A stretch of DNA of 64,000 nucleotides from Anaeromyxobacter terrae. GTDB taxonomy: Bacteria > Myxococcota > Myxococcia > Myxococcales > Anaeromyxobacteraceae. Position 1 is the stretch's first letter, and every line of letters begins with the position of its first letter. Both the position numbers and the translations under genes were made by a program. The stretch spans positions 69,503 through 133,502 of the forward strand of contig NZ_JALCYY010000009.1 of NCBI RefSeq assembly GCF_022690685.1, in the 5' to 3' direction. Below the pieces are notes generated by a model. It searched no databases. It saw nothing but the letters and a program-made list of their open reading frames with translations, and was not told the DNA's origin. Below are positions 26,849 through 36,249 of the stretch, piece after piece.

Positions 26849-29800
26849 ATGCCGTACGTCATCCTCTTCGTGGACGACGAGCCGGAGGTGCTCGGTCTCC
26901 TGCGGCGCACGTTCCCGCCGCAGGACGGCTATGAGGCGCTGACGGCGGGCGGCGCCGAGGAGGCGCTGAAGATCCTCTCCGAGCGCGAGGTCGAGCTCCT
27001 CGTCACCGACCAGCGCATGCCGGGGATGAGCGGGGTGGAGCTCATCGCGGAGGCGCGCCGGAGGCGCCCCGACCTCTGCGCCATCCTCCTCACCGCCTAT
27101 ACGGAGCCGCAGGACATCGTCGACGCGATCAACCGCGGCGAGGTCTACCGGTACCTCGTGAAGCCGTGGGAGAGCGCGGATCTCCGCCAGACGGTGATCC
27201 GCGCGCTCGAGCAGGTCCACCTGAAGCGGGAGCACGCTCGCCTCCTCGCGGAGGCGGAGCGGCGGCTCCAGGCGCTCCAGGTCGCGGCGGAGGTCGCGCG
27301 GGACGCGAGCGTCGCGGAGAGCCACACGCGCCTGCTCGAGAGCGTCGTCGAGCGGCTCCCGCGGATCGTCCCGTGCGACGTCGCCGCCGCGCTCTTCGCC
27401 CCTGCCGGGAGCGCCCCGCTCCTTCTCCTCCAGCCGGTGGCCCGCCTCTCCGACTCGGCGCTCCTGCAGGTGAAGGAGGACGCGCTCGCCGCCTACGCGG
27501 AGCACTCGGGGAGCCGCCTCGCGGAGTCCTCGCTCCAGATCCGCGTCCTCGGCGCGGCGGGCCGGGCGAGCGCGTTCGGCTCGCGCCTCGCCGTCCCGCT
27601 CCAGGTCGACGGCGCCACCGCGGGCGTGGTCCTCCTCGAGAGCGCGGCGCCCGGTGCGTTCGGCGAGGGCGACGCGCGCGTGCTGGACATCTTCGTGAAC
27701 GAGCTCGGCGCTGCGCTGCGGGCGTTCGGCGCCAAGCACGCGGGCGAGCGGCACCGGCTCGAGCGCGTGGTCGAGTGCATGGCCGACGGCCTGCTCTTCG
27801 CGGCGACCGGCTCCGACGAGGTGATCGCGAACCCCGCCGCGCGCCGCATGCTGGGCGCCACGCTCGAGGGGCCGCTGCCGGTGAAGTGGCTCAAGGACGC
27901 GCTCGGCTTCTACCCGTTCGACCTCGTGCGCGGCCTCGAGCCCGATCCCTCGGGACGCGCGTTCGTCCAGGAGGAGGTGCACCTCCTCGACCGGACGCTC
28001 TCGTCGATCGTCTCGCCGGTCGCCGAGCCGGACGGGCGGCTCGCCGGCGTCGCGATCGCCCTGCGCGACGTGACCGAGCAGAAGCGCCTCGAGGAGCGCA
28101 AGGAGGAGTTCGTCCAGGTCGTGAGCCACGAGCTGCGCACGCCGCTCACGTCGATCACCGGCGCGCTCGACCTCGTCCTCTCCGGGCTCGCCGGGGACCT
28201 CGAGCCGAAGCAGGGGCGCTACCTCCGCATGGCGCGGGAGTCGACCGAGAAGCTGAACGGGCTCGTCGACGACCTCCTCGACCTCGCGCGCCTCGCGAAG
28301 GGCAGGCTCCAGATGTCGCCCGAGTTCACGCGCCTCGACGAGCTCGTCCGCGCGACCGTGGAGCGGTACCAGCCCGCCGCCGCGGAGCGCGGACAGGAGG
28401 TCGCGGTCGAGACGCCGCCCGCACCCGTCCGGCTCCTCGCCGATCCGGGCCGCGTGGGCCAGGTCCTCTCGAACCTCCTCACCAACGCGATCAAGTTCGC
28501 GCCCGAGAACAGCGTCATCCGCGTGCGGCTCTTCCGCTCGCCGGCGCTGCCCGGGATGCTGGGGCTCTCGGTCTGGAACGCGGGCGAGGCGATCTCCGAG
28601 CCCGACCTGGAGCGGATCTTCGAGAAGTTCGAGCAGGCGCGCACGGACCGCAACCGGCGCGTGCGCGGCACCGGGCTCGGGCTCTCGATCTGCCGAGGCA
28701 TCGTCGAGGCGCACGGCGGCGCGATCTGGGCGGAGAGCCCGGGCGACGGCGTGCGCTTCGTGGTCGTGCTGCCGGAGGAGGCCCCCGCGATCCCGTTCGA
28801 TCGCGGCTCGATCGCGGCGGACGCGCCGCTCGTCCTCGTGGTCGACGAGCCGGACGCCGCCACGCTCACCCGCGGCGTGCTCGAGGCGCGGGGGATGCGC
28901 TGCCACGCGACGAGCGATCCGCACGAGGCGCTCGCGGAGGCCCGCCGCCGCCGCCCGCGCCTCGTCGTCTACGACCCGCGCGTCGTCACGCTCGCGGGCG
29001 TGCCCCTCGCCGACATCCTCCGCCACGACGCGGACACGCGGCAGGCCGCCGTGCTCGCCTTCGCGGACCCGAGCCAGCGAGAGGCGGCGTTCCGGGCCGG
29101 CGCCGAGGCGTTCGTGACGAAGCCGGCCCTGCCGCCAGTGCTGTCCGCGGCCGCGGAGCCCCTGCTCCGCCGCGGCCGGCCGGCGGGTGGGCGGGTGCTC
29201 GTCGTCGACGACGACCCCGCCATCCGCGCCATCTCCGCCGAGGTGCTCGCCAGCCAGGGCTATGAGGTCCTCGAGGCGGACACCGCCGCGGAGGCCCGCC
29301 GCCTCGTGCAGGAGAAGCGGCCGCAGCTCATGCTGGTCGACGTGCAGCTGCCGGACGGGAACGCGTTCGCGCTGCTCGAGGGGCTCGCCGAGGAGCGCGC
29401 CTCTGAGCCCTTCGCGGTCGTGTTCCTGTCCGCGCGCGGCGAGACCGCCGACAAGGTGCGCGCGCTCCGGCTCGGCGCCGACGACTACCTCACGAAGCCC
29501 TTCGACGCGCAGGAGCTCGTCGCGCGCGTCGACGCCGTGCTGCGCCGGCGCGAGGCCACCCTCCACGCCTCTCCGATGACGCGGCTGCCGGGAGGCCGCG
29601 CCATCGACCAGGAGGTGGAGCGGCGGCTCGGGGGCCGCGTCCCGTTCGCGCTCACCTACGTCGACCTCGACAACCTGAAGGCGTTCAACGACCACTACGG
29701 CTACGCGAAGGCGGACGGCGTCATCATCCAGACGGCGGGCATCCTCCGGCACGCGGTGACGGAGCACGGCGGGGAGGCGGCGTTCCTCGGGCACATCGGC

Positions 29801-30169
29801 GGAGACGACTTCGTCGTGCTCACCGCGCCGGAGCGCGCCGAGGCGGTCTGCCGGGAGATCATCTCCACCTTCGACCGCGTGATCCCGCTCTACTACGACC
29901 GCGAGGATCGCGACCGCGGCTTCATCGAGGCGGCCGATCGCTTCGGCGTCCGGCGGGAGTTCCCGATCCTGTCCTTGTCCATCGCGACCGTCGTCGCGCC
30001 GCCGGGCCGGTACGCGGCGCACGCGGACGTCGCCCGGGCCGCCTCCGAGCTGAAGGAGCGGGCGAAGCAGGTGCCGGGCAGCGTCCACCTCTCGGACGCG
30101 GGCGCCGCGGCGGGGAGCCCCGTCCTGATCGTCGGGGGCGCGTCGGGCGGCGGCGGGACGGCGGCATGA
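26849..30169 (+). CDS. Multi-receiver hybrid histidine kinase with GGDEF-like domain
   Basis: The 1106-residue soluble protein has, in order, receiver 1 (2-122, Asp54 in LVTDQRMPG), a coiled linker, a GAF-like region (~140-310), a PAS-like region (~315-410), and HisKA with His427 ([15 protein letters not shown]). A HATPase follows (NLLTNAIKF and GTGLGLSI intact, but G1 is WNAGEAI instead of DxGxG). Receiver 2 (~660-775, Asp709) and receiver 3 (~785-900, Asp831 in LVDVQLPDG) come next, then a GGDEF-like domain with GGDDF at 984-988 and no RxxD inhibitory site. Receiver 1 resembles those of HoxA/RpfG-type regulators. ATG 26849 precedes the first strand. The stop overlaps the next kinase (ATGA). 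It probably integrates several phospho-inputs; cyclic-di-GMP synthesis is possible but unproven. Confidence 0.9.
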   Translation: MPYVILFVDDEPEVLGLLRRTFPPQDGYEALTAGGAEEALKILSEREVELLVTDQRMPGMSGVELIAEARRRRPDLCAILLTAYTEPQDIVDAINRGEVYRYLVKPWESADLRQTVIRALEQVHLKREHARLLAEAERRLQALQVAAEVARDASVAESHTRLLESVVERLPRIVPCDVAAALFAPAGSAPLLLLQPVARLSDSALLQVKEDALAAYAEHSGSRLAESSLQIRVLGAAGRASAFGSRLAVPLQVDGATAGVVLLESAAPGAFGEGDARVLDIFVNELGAALRAFGAKHAGERHRLERVVECMADGLLFAATGSDEVIANPAARRMLGATLEGPLPVKWLKDALGFYPFDLVRGLEPDPSGRAFVQEEVHLLDRTLSSIVSPVAEPDGRLAGVAIALRDVTEQKRLEERKEEFVQVVSHELRTPLTSITGALDLVLSGLAGDLEPKQGRYLRMARESTEKLNGLVDDLLDLARLAKGRLQMSPEFTRLDELVRATVERYQPAAAERGQEVAVETPPAPVRLLADPGRVGQVLSNLLTNAIKFAPENSVIRVRLFRSPALPGMLGLSVWNAGEAISEPDLERIFEKFEQARTDRNRRVRGTGLGLSICRGIVEAHGGAIWAESPGDGVRFVVVLPEEAPAIPFDRGSIAADAPLVLVVDEPDAATLTRGVLEARGMRCHATSDPHEALAEARRRRPRLVVYDPRVVTLAGVPLADILRHDADTRQAAVLAFADPSQREAAFRAGAEAFVTKPALPPVLSAAAEPLLRRGRPAGGRVLVVDDDPAIRAISAEVLASQGYEVLEADTAAEARRLVQEKRPQLMLVDVQLPDGNAFALLEGLAEERASEPFAVVFLSARGETADKVRALRLGADDYLTKPFDAQELVARVDAVLRRREATLHASPMTRLPGGRAIDQEVERRLGGRVPFALTYVDLDNLKAFNDHYGYAKADGVIIQTAGILRHAVTEHGGEAAFLGHIGGDDFVVLTAPERAEAVCREIISTFDRVIPLYYDREDRDRGFIEAADRFGVRREFPILSLSIATVVAPPGRYAAHADVARAASELKERAKQVPGSVHLSDAGAAAGSPVLIVGGASGGGGTAA

Positions 30170-31962
30170 CGCTGCAGCGCAAGCTCGCGCTCTTCCTCCT
30201 CGCAGCCTCGCTCGCACCCGTCGCCGGAGTCGGCTTCCCCATCCTGGCCTGGGCGCAGCGCGAGCTCGGCCGGCGCGCCTCCGCCGAGCACCTCGCCCGC
30301 GCCCGCTCCGGCGCGGCGAGCCTGGCCGTCGAGCTCGCCCCGATCGACGCGTCCCTCTCCGCGGTCGCCGAGAGCGGTCGGCCCGATCGGCTCGACGAGG
30401 CGGAGCGGCGGGCGCTGCTCGCGGGGCTGTTGCGGCAGGTCCCCGCCGCCGACGCGAGCGCGCTCGTCGACGCCGGGGGCAAGGCCCGGGCCGTCGTCGC
30501 GGGCTCGGGCGGCGCCTCGGACGCGTTCCTCGGCGCGGTGCGGGCGGCGGGGGAGGGTGCCCCGGCCGGCCTCGCCCTGCACGCCTACGACGAGCCCGAC
30601 GGCGCGCACCTCGCGGTGGTCCACGCGGTGGCGGTGCGCGACGGGCGGAGGTGGCTCGTCGGTGCGCGGCTCGGCGCCGAGCTCCTGCAGCGGCGGCTCG
30701 ACGCGGCAGCGCCGGAGGGGGGCGCGGCATACCTCGTCGACCGCGGGCGCGTGCTCGTCGGGTCCGCGGCGGCAGGGCCGCTCGACGGGGCGGCGCGGGC
30801 GGAGCTCGCCGGTCCACTCGAGGCGGTGCGCGCGGGGGCGCTGCAGGGACGCAGCGTGCTCGCCGCCTGGGCGCCGATCGGCGACGCGACGGGCTGGAGC
30901 GTGCTCGTCGCCGTCCCGGCGGAGGTCGCGTACGCGCCGATCGTCGGGCTCAGGCACGCCGCGCTCACCGCGTGCGCGCTCGTGACGTTGGGCGTGCTCG
31001 CGCTCTCGTTCCTGGTCGCGCGTCGCACGACGGCCGGGCTCGCCCGCATCGACGCGGCGGCGCGTGCGCTCGGCGCGGGTGAGGTCGCGGTCCGGCTCCC
31101 GGTGGACGGGCGCGACGAGATCGCGGCCGTGTCGCGCACCTTCAACGCGATGGCGGACGAGCTCGGGTCGGCGCGCGGGCGGCTCGAGCGCTGGAACGAG
31201 GATCTGAAGCGCGAGGTGGACCTGCGCACGCGCGAGCTGCGCGACGCGCAGGCGCAGCTCCTCGAGGCGCAGAAGCTCGCCGGGATCGGGCAGCTCGGCG
31301 CGGGCGTCGCGCACGAGATCAACAATCCGCTCACCGGGATCCTCGGGAACGCCCAGCTCCTGCTCGAGACGATGCCGCGCCAGCACCCGGACCGCGAGTC
31401 GCTCGAGAAGATCGAGACGCTCGCTCGCCGCTGTCGCGACATCACCCAGAAGCTGCTCCGCTTCAGCCAGCAGCGCGCCGAGCCCGACTTCCGCGAGCTC
31501 GACGCGAATCGGGTCGTCTCCGAGTCGCTGGCGCTCGTGGAGGGACACCTCCGCGCCGCGGGCATCCCGCTCGACGTCTCGCTCGCCGCGCCGCCGCCGC
31601 GGGTCCGCGGGGATCCCGGTCACCTGGCGCAGGTCGTGCTGAACCTCGTCTCGAACGCGCGGACGGCGTGCCTCGGGAAGGCGGGCGCCGGGATCCGGAT
31701 CGCGACGCGGCGCCGCGGCGAGGACGTCGAGATCGAGGTGCGCGACGGCGGGAAGGGGATCTCGCCCGAGAACCTGCCGCGCATCTTCGAGCCGTTCTTC
31801 ACGACCAAGGATCTGTGGAGCAACGTCGGGCTCGGGCTGTCGGTCTCGTACCGGATCGTCGCGGAGCACGGCGGCCGCATCGACGTCGAGAGCCGCTGCG
31901 GCGACGGGAGCACGTTCACGGTGCGGCTGCCGGTGGTGCCGTCGGCGATGTCGGCGGCGTAG
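30166..31962 (+). CDS. Membrane sensor histidine kinase (extracytoplasmic sensor, HAMP)
   Basis: The 598-residue kinase has TM1 (about 8-28), a ~240-residue Ala/Gly-rich periplasmic CACHE-like sensor, TM2 (about 266-286) and HAMP (~290-340, VRLPVDGRDEIAAVSRTFNA). A coiled coil, HisKA with His383 (GAGVAHEINNPLTGI) and an NtrB/DctB-type HATPase follow (NLVSNARTA, DGGKGISPENL, GLGLSVSYRI). It has no receiver of its own. Overlapping the multi-receiver hybrid suggests it phosphorylates one of that protein's three receivers. The ligand is unknown. The next gene starts 6 bp later, linking this pair to the envelope genes. Confidence 0.9.
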   Translation: MTLQRKLALFLLAASLAPVAGVGFPILAWAQRELGRRASAEHLARARSGAASLAVELAPIDASLSAVAESGRPDRLDEAERRALLAGLLRQVPAADASALVDAGGKARAVVAGSGGASDAFLGAVRAAGEGAPAGLALHAYDEPDGAHLAVVHAVAVRDGRRWLVGARLGAELLQRRLDAAAPEGGAAYLVDRGRVLVGSAAAGPLDGAARAELAGPLEAVRAGALQGRSVLAAWAPIGDATGWSVLVAVPAEVAYAPIVGLRHAALTACALVTLGVLALSFLVARRTTAGLARIDAAARALGAGEVAVRLPVDGRDEIAAVSRTFNAMADELGSARGRLERWNEDLKREVDLRTRELRDAQAQLLEAQKLAGIGQLGAGVAHEINNPLTGILGNAQLLLETMPRQHPDRESLEKIETLARRCRDITQKLLRFSQQRAEPDFRELDANRVVSESLALVEGHLRAAGIPLDVSLAAPPPRVRGDPGHLAQVVLNLVSNARTACLGKAGAGIRIATRRRGEDVEIEVRDGGKGISPENLPRIFEPFFTTKDLWSNVGLGLSVSYRIVAEHGGRIDVESRCGDGSTFTVRLPVVPSAMSAA

Positions 31963-31968
31963 GCGAGC

Positions 31969-32727
31969 ATGGACGATCGGCGCGAGCGGCGGATGTTCTG
32001 GGCGCTGGTCGCCGCCCTGCTCGCCGCGACGGGCGCGGCCTACGCGCTCATCCTCGGTGCGCCGCCGGGCGAGCGCGAGCCGGTCGTGCTGTTCGCCGAG
32101 GCGCCGCCGGTCGCGCGCCCCACGCCCCCGAGGGCCACCCCGTCCGTCCCCCAGGGCGCTCGAACCGCCCCGCGCGCTCCCGCCGCGCCGGTCGCCCCCG
32201 CGGCCCCCGCCGTCGAGCCCGCTCCTGTCCCGCAGGCGGCCGACGGCGCTTCCGTCGAGCCGGCCGGGGCGGCCGCTTCGTCGACTCCAGCCGAGCCCGC
32301 GGCGCCGCTCCACGGCGCCGCCGTCGAGGCCGCCGGGGAAGTCCCGGCGGACGGCAGCGCCGCCGCGGCCCAGCCGCACCGAGGCGCACCCCAGGACCGT
32401 CCGCCCGGGTCGCCGGCGCCGCGCCCCACCGCGCTCGTGCTGAAGGTGGACTGGCCCGCCGAGCGGACGACGAACCACGCCCGCCTGCTGATCACGGGGC
32501 GCACCGCCCCGGGCGCCATGGTCGAGATCGGCGCCGAGCGCGTGAAGGTCGAGCCCGACGGTCGCTTCAGGCACGTCGTCGCCCTGCACGAGGGCGAGCA
32601 GCGCCTCGTCGCGCGCGCCCGCGCCGACGGCGGGCTCGAGACCACCGTCGAGGGCCCGGTCGTGGTCCTCGACACCCGCCCGCCGGAGGCGCGCTTCGAG
32701 ACGGGAGACCTCTGGGGGAAGCCCTAG
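31969..32727 (+). CDS. Membrane-anchored Pro/Ala-rich protein with Ig-like domain
   Basis: The 252-residue protein has an N-terminal anchor (MFWALVAALLAATGAAYALI), a ~120-residue Pro/Ala linker suited to crossing the periplasm, and a compact C-terminal beta domain. That domain contains LVLKVDWPAERTTNHARLLI, TGRTAPGAMVEIGAERVKVE, and PDGRFRHVVALHEGEQRLVA. The pattern P-G-A-x-V-x-I/V...V-E-x-D-G-R-F recurs in the protein at 36246 (RVPPGAIVTVANAPAKVEED), so the two share a domain type. It starts 6 bp after the sensor kinase and is probably cotranscribed. No enzymatic motif is seen. It could connect the envelope cluster to the membrane sensor; that is inference. Confidence 0.75.
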   Translation: MDDRRERRMFWALVAALLAATGAAYALILGAPPGEREPVVLFAEAPPVARPTPPRATPSVPQGARTAPRAPAAPVAPAAPAVEPAPVPQAADGASVEPAGAAASSTPAEPAAPLHGAAVEAAGEVPADGSAAAAQPHRGAPQDRPPGSPAPRPTALVLKVDWPAERTTNHARLLITGRTAPGAMVEIGAERVKVEPDGRFRHVVALHEGEQRLVARARADGGLETTVEGPVVVLDTRPPEARFETGDLWGKP

Positions 32728-32876
32728 GAGGTCGCAAGCGGCCGAGGCCGCCCGAAGGCCATCCCACCTTTCCTCACGCGTTCCGCCGGCGGCGGCACTG
32801 AGCCAGCGTGGACCCGGGGGTGGGTTGGGGTGGACAGGGGGTCGAGATATCCTCCGATATCCACCTCGGGGGACGC

Positions 32877-34466
32877 TTGCTCACTCGCAGCCACATCGCC
32901 GGGCTCGCCCTGGCGCTCGTCGCACCGTGCGCCGCCGCCGCGGCGCCGGCCGGAACGTTCACCTGGATCGCGGCGGGGCCCGGCGATCAGGCCGATCCCG
33001 CCGTCGACGGGCGCTGGGTCGTGTTCACGGATGGTTCAGGTGCGAGCCGGGACGTGCTCGCCCGTGATCTCTCGACCGGCGACACGCACGCCGTCGCCGC
33101 GGGCCCGGGCGACGAGGACAGCCCGGACGTCGCCCGCTCCGTCGTCGCGTACCGCGTCGCCGACGGCGTCGCGGTCGCGTACCTCGCGAGCGGCGAGCTC
33201 CTCAGGACGCCAGCGGAGCCAGGCGCAGGCGCGCCGGCGGTCTCGACGGCAGCGGTGGCGTGGGAGGCGGGCGGTCCCGGCGAGCGGGACATCGGGTGGT
33301 TCCTGCTCGGGGGCGGGGCGCCGCGCGGCGGCGTCATCGCGGCTCCCGGAGATCAGCGCGCGCCGGCGGTGAGCGGCACCTCCGTGGCGTACGTCGACGA
33401 CGGGGACGGCGGCTCCGTCCGGCTGCAGGAGCTCGCGCGCGGCGAGGCGCGCGTCGTCTGCGAGGGGCGCGCGACGGGGGTCGCGCTGGACGGCGGGCCG
33501 GGCGCGCTCCGGATCGCGGTCGCGCGCGCGGCGGCCGGCGCGGACGTGGACGTGGACGTGGAGCTCTACGATGACGGCGGCGCGCTCCTCGCCGCGCTGC
33601 GCCTCCCCGGCGAGCAGCGGCGCCCGCACCTGTCGGGCGACTGGATCGCGCTCGAGGACCTCTCGACCGGCCGCTCGCGAGTGGTGCTCTGGAACTGGCG
33701 CACCGGGCTCGTCCACGTGCCGCGGCCTTCGCTGGCGGAGCAGCTCCTCGGAGACCTCTCCGCCGGCGACGACGCGGTGCGGGTGGCGTTCACGGAGCGG
33801 ACGGAGGGCGGCCTCGACGTCGGGCTCTACACGCTGCCGCTGCCGATCGTGGACGACGGCGGGGGCGGCGGAGGCGGCGGGCCGGGACCGCAGCCCGCGC
33901 GCTGCGACGACCCGGGGGCGGAGGTGCTCGCGACGCTCGCGCTCGTGCGCGCGCCGGGCGCGCCCGCGGCGGGCGAGATCGCGTTCTCGGGCGGAGGGAC
34001 CGAGGACCTGCCGATCGTCGTCTGCGTCGACGCGCGGCGGGTGTCGTCGGGGTGGGTGACGCTCGACGGCGAGGCCCTCGCGGGCCCGTCGCAGGTGCTC
34101 TCCGGAGACGCTCACCTGGAGGTCCAGGCCGTGGCTCGCGGTGGCGAGGGAACGCTCGCGGCGCAGGTCGCCGGGAAGCCGGGGGCTTCGCTGCGGATCC
34201 GCGTGCTCGCCGACCGTGGCCGCGCGCTCCCCGCCGCGGACGGCGCCGGCCCGGTGACGCCGGGATCGGACTCCACGCAGGACGGCGGGGGCGCTCCCAT
34301 CGCGAACGGCGGGGCCGTCCCCGCGGACGCTCCCGCCGGTGGCGACGTGGCCGTGCCCGGACGCGCGGGCGCCGGCGGATGCGCGAGCGGCGGCGCCGCC
34401 GACGGGCTCGCGGTCCTCGGGGCGCTCGCCCTCCTGCGGCTGCGCCGGCGCGCGGCGCGGGCCTGA
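32877..34466 (+). CDS. Secreted beta-propeller-like protein with MYXO-CTERM tail
   Basis: The 529-residue product has a signal peptide (HIAGLALALVAPCAAAAAPA) and then repeated ~45-residue units such as GPGDQADPAVDGRWVVFTDG and GPGDEDSPDVARSVVAYRVA. These match TolB-type beta-propeller blades. A Gly linker and a second beta domain follow. The C-terminus is a MYXO-CTERM sorting signal: GGCASGGAADGLAVLGALAL then RLRRRAARA. Such tails are cut by myxosortases and place the protein at the cell surface. TTG 32877 is preferred because it gives a normal signal peptide; GTG 32808 is the alternative. A GATATCC direct repeat lies just upstream (32847-32862). Confidence 0.8.
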   Translation: MLTRSHIAGLALALVAPCAAAAAPAGTFTWIAAGPGDQADPAVDGRWVVFTDGSGASRDVLARDLSTGDTHAVAAGPGDEDSPDVARSVVAYRVADGVAVAYLASGELLRTPAEPGAGAPAVSTAAVAWEAGGPGERDIGWFLLGGGAPRGGVIAAPGDQRAPAVSGTSVAYVDDGDGGSVRLQELARGEARVVCEGRATGVALDGGPGALRIAVARAAAGADVDVDVELYDDGGALLAALRLPGEQRRPHLSGDWIALEDLSTGRSRVVLWNWRTGLVHVPRPSLAEQLLGDLSAGDDAVRVAFTERTEGGLDVGLYTLPLPIVDDGGGGGGGGPGPQPARCDDPGAEVLATLALVRAPGAPAAGEIAFSGGGTEDLPIVVCVDARRVSSGWVTLDGEALAGPSQVLSGDAHLEVQAVARGGEGTLAAQVAGKPGASLRIRVLADRGRALPAADGAGPVTPGSDSTQDGGGAPIANGGAVPADAPAGGDVAVPGRAGAGGCASGGAADGLAVLGALALLRLRRRAARA

Positions 34467-34479
34467 AGGCGCGGCTCAC

Positions 34480-36249
34480 ATGACCGGGCTCCTCGCGCTC
34501 GCGCTCGCGGGAACCATCCTGCTCCCGCCGTGGCCGCTCTCGCCGGACGGCGAGGTCGTCGCGGTCCCGGGTGGCGCGGAGCTCCGCGTCGAGCCAGGCG
34601 CCGTCGAGCGCGTCGCGCCGGGGCTGTGGCGCGTCGTGCCCGCGGAAGGTGCGCATCGCGTGGTCCTCCTCGCGGGAGACGCGCGCGTGGAGGCCGAGGT
34701 CGAGCCCGGGGCGGGGGAGATCGCGATCGCCGCGGACCGGTCCACGCCGCTCAAGCGCGAGGGCCCGATCGGCCTCACGCTGGAGGCGCGCGGCCCGGAC
34801 GGCGCGCCCGATCCCGCGGCGGCGACGCCCCTGCTCGTCGCCGCGCCGGGCCGGATCTCCGCCCCTACCGCCGCCGGCCCGGGCCGCTGGCGCGCGACCT
34901 ACACGCCCGCCGCGGGGCCGCGCCCGGAGGTCGCCGTCGTCGTGGCCCTCTCTCCACGCTGCCCGCTGTGTCCGACGCCCCGCGCCGCGGGCGGTGCGGC
35001 GCTCCCGATCGCGGCCGCAGTCGAGCTGCCGGGACGGAGCGAGCCCGGCGCGCGGACGACGGTCATCGTCGCCGAGCGGAGCTACGACGCGGTGGCCGAC
35101 GGGAGCGGCCGGTTCCGCGTGCCCATCGTGATCCCGCCCGGCGTCCGGACCGCGCGGGCGGTCGCGCTCGACGCCGCCGGGAACCGGAGCGAGACGGAGA
35201 TCGACCTGCGCCTCCCCGCCGGCGACGGGAGCGTTGCCTGCCTCGTCTTCCCTCGGGCGCTGCGGGCGGACGGCCTGAGCGAGGCGAGCGTGCACTGCCT
35301 CTCCGCGGATGCCCAGGGGCGGCCTGCCCCGGAGGCGCCGCTCGAGGTGTCCGCCGCAGCCGGAGCCGTCGGGCGCCTCGTGCCCTGGCGCGGCGCGCTC
35401 CAGCGGGCGCGGTACCGCGCGCCGGCGGCCGGCGCGGGGAAGGGCGACGCGATCGTCGTCCGGCACGGGGCCGCCGAGTCCTCGGCCCCGGTCGCGCTCG
35501 CCCCCGGCCCGCCGGCGCGGATCGAGCTCACGCTCGCGCGCGAGCCGGTCCCGCTCGGCGCGACGGTGGCGGCCGAGGCGGTCGTGCGCGACGCCCGCGG
35601 CGAGGTGCTCGGCCGCGCGAGCGGGTCCGAAGGCTGCGCCGACGGGCTCGTCGGAGAGGACCGGCTCGTCGCGCCCCGCGCCGCGCCGGAGTGGCGGACC
35701 GTCGTGCCGCTGCGGTTCGCGCTCTCGCCGGGCAACGCGGCGACGAGCGTCACGCTCCGGCGCGAGGGGAGCCGCTGGATCGCCGCCGCGCGGACGGTGG
35801 ACGGTCGCCCGGCGGCGGGCGTGGCCCTGCGATTCGGCTCGGGCGCGCGGGGCACGACCGACGCGCACGGCGAGGCGAGCGCGCCCGCGGCGGGGCGGGT
35901 CGAGACGGTCGAGGTCGAGGGAGGAGCCCGTGCCGCGGGCTGGGAAGGGATCGCGCCGCCGCTCCCGCCGATCGCGCTCGCCCGCGACGTCGAGGTCGCG
36001 CTCCGCCCGGCCTCCCCGGTCGACGTCGTGGCCTGGCTCGACGGTCGCGTCCTCGCGTGGCGCGTGGAGGACTCCGGGGGGCGGCCGCTGCCGGGGCGGC
36101 GCGTGGTGCTGCGCGCGCGCGGCGTCGCGGTCGGCCCCGCGGAGCCGGCGGGCGGCGAAGGGCGCGCGCCGCTCGGCGAGGGCAAGGGCAGCGTGGCCGT
36201 CGTGGACGCGGAGACAGGCGTCGCCGCGGTGCTGGAGGTCCCGCGGTGA
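34480..36249 (+). CDS. Secreted protein with several Ig-like (invasin/Big-type) domains
   Basis: The 589-residue protein has a short signal peptide (MTGLLALALAGTILLPPWPL). It is built of repeated beta-sandwich units of ~90 residues (GPIGLTLEARGPDGAPDPAA, LPGRSEPGARTTVIVAERSY, ELTLAREPVPLGATVAAEAV, VDGRPAAGVALRFGSGARGT). This is the pattern of bacterial Ig-like groups 1 and 2. A few Cys pairs (RCPLCPTP) may form disulfides outside the cytoplasm. No catalytic motif or sorting tail is seen. It starts 14 bp after the MYXO-CTERM gene and its stop overlaps the GTG start of the next gene, so the products are made together. Confidence 0.78.
   Translation: MTGLLALALAGTILLPPWPLSPDGEVVAVPGGAELRVEPGAVERVAPGLWRVVPAEGAHRVVLLAGDARVEAEVEPGAGEIAIAADRSTPLKREGPIGLTLEARGPDGAPDPAAATPLLVAAPGRISAPTAAGPGRWRATYTPAAGPRPEVAVVVALSPRCPLCPTPRAAGGAALPIAAAVELPGRSEPGARTTVIVAERSYDAVADGSGRFRVPIVIPPGVRTARAVALDAAGNRSETEIDLRLPAGDGSVACLVFPRALRADGLSEASVHCLSADAQGRPAPEAPLEVSAAAGAVGRLVPWRGALQRARYRAPAAGAGKGDAIVVRHGAAESSAPVALAPGPPARIELTLAREPVPLGATVAAEAVVRDARGEVLGRASGSEGCADGLVGEDRLVAPRAAPEWRTVVPLRFALSPGNAATSVTLRREGSRWIAAARTVDGRPAAGVALRFGSGARGTTDAHGEASAPAAGRVETVEVEGGARAAGWEGIAPPLPPIALARDVEVALRPASPVDVVAWLDGRVLAWRVEDSGGRPLPGRRVVLRARGVAVGPAEPAGGEGRAPLGEGKGSVAVVDAETGVAAVLEVPR

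Noticed and set aside
31969..32727. TonB-like energy transducer
   Set aside because: Anchor and Pro-rich linker resemble TonB, but the C-terminus lacks the TonB fold motif and looks Ig-like.
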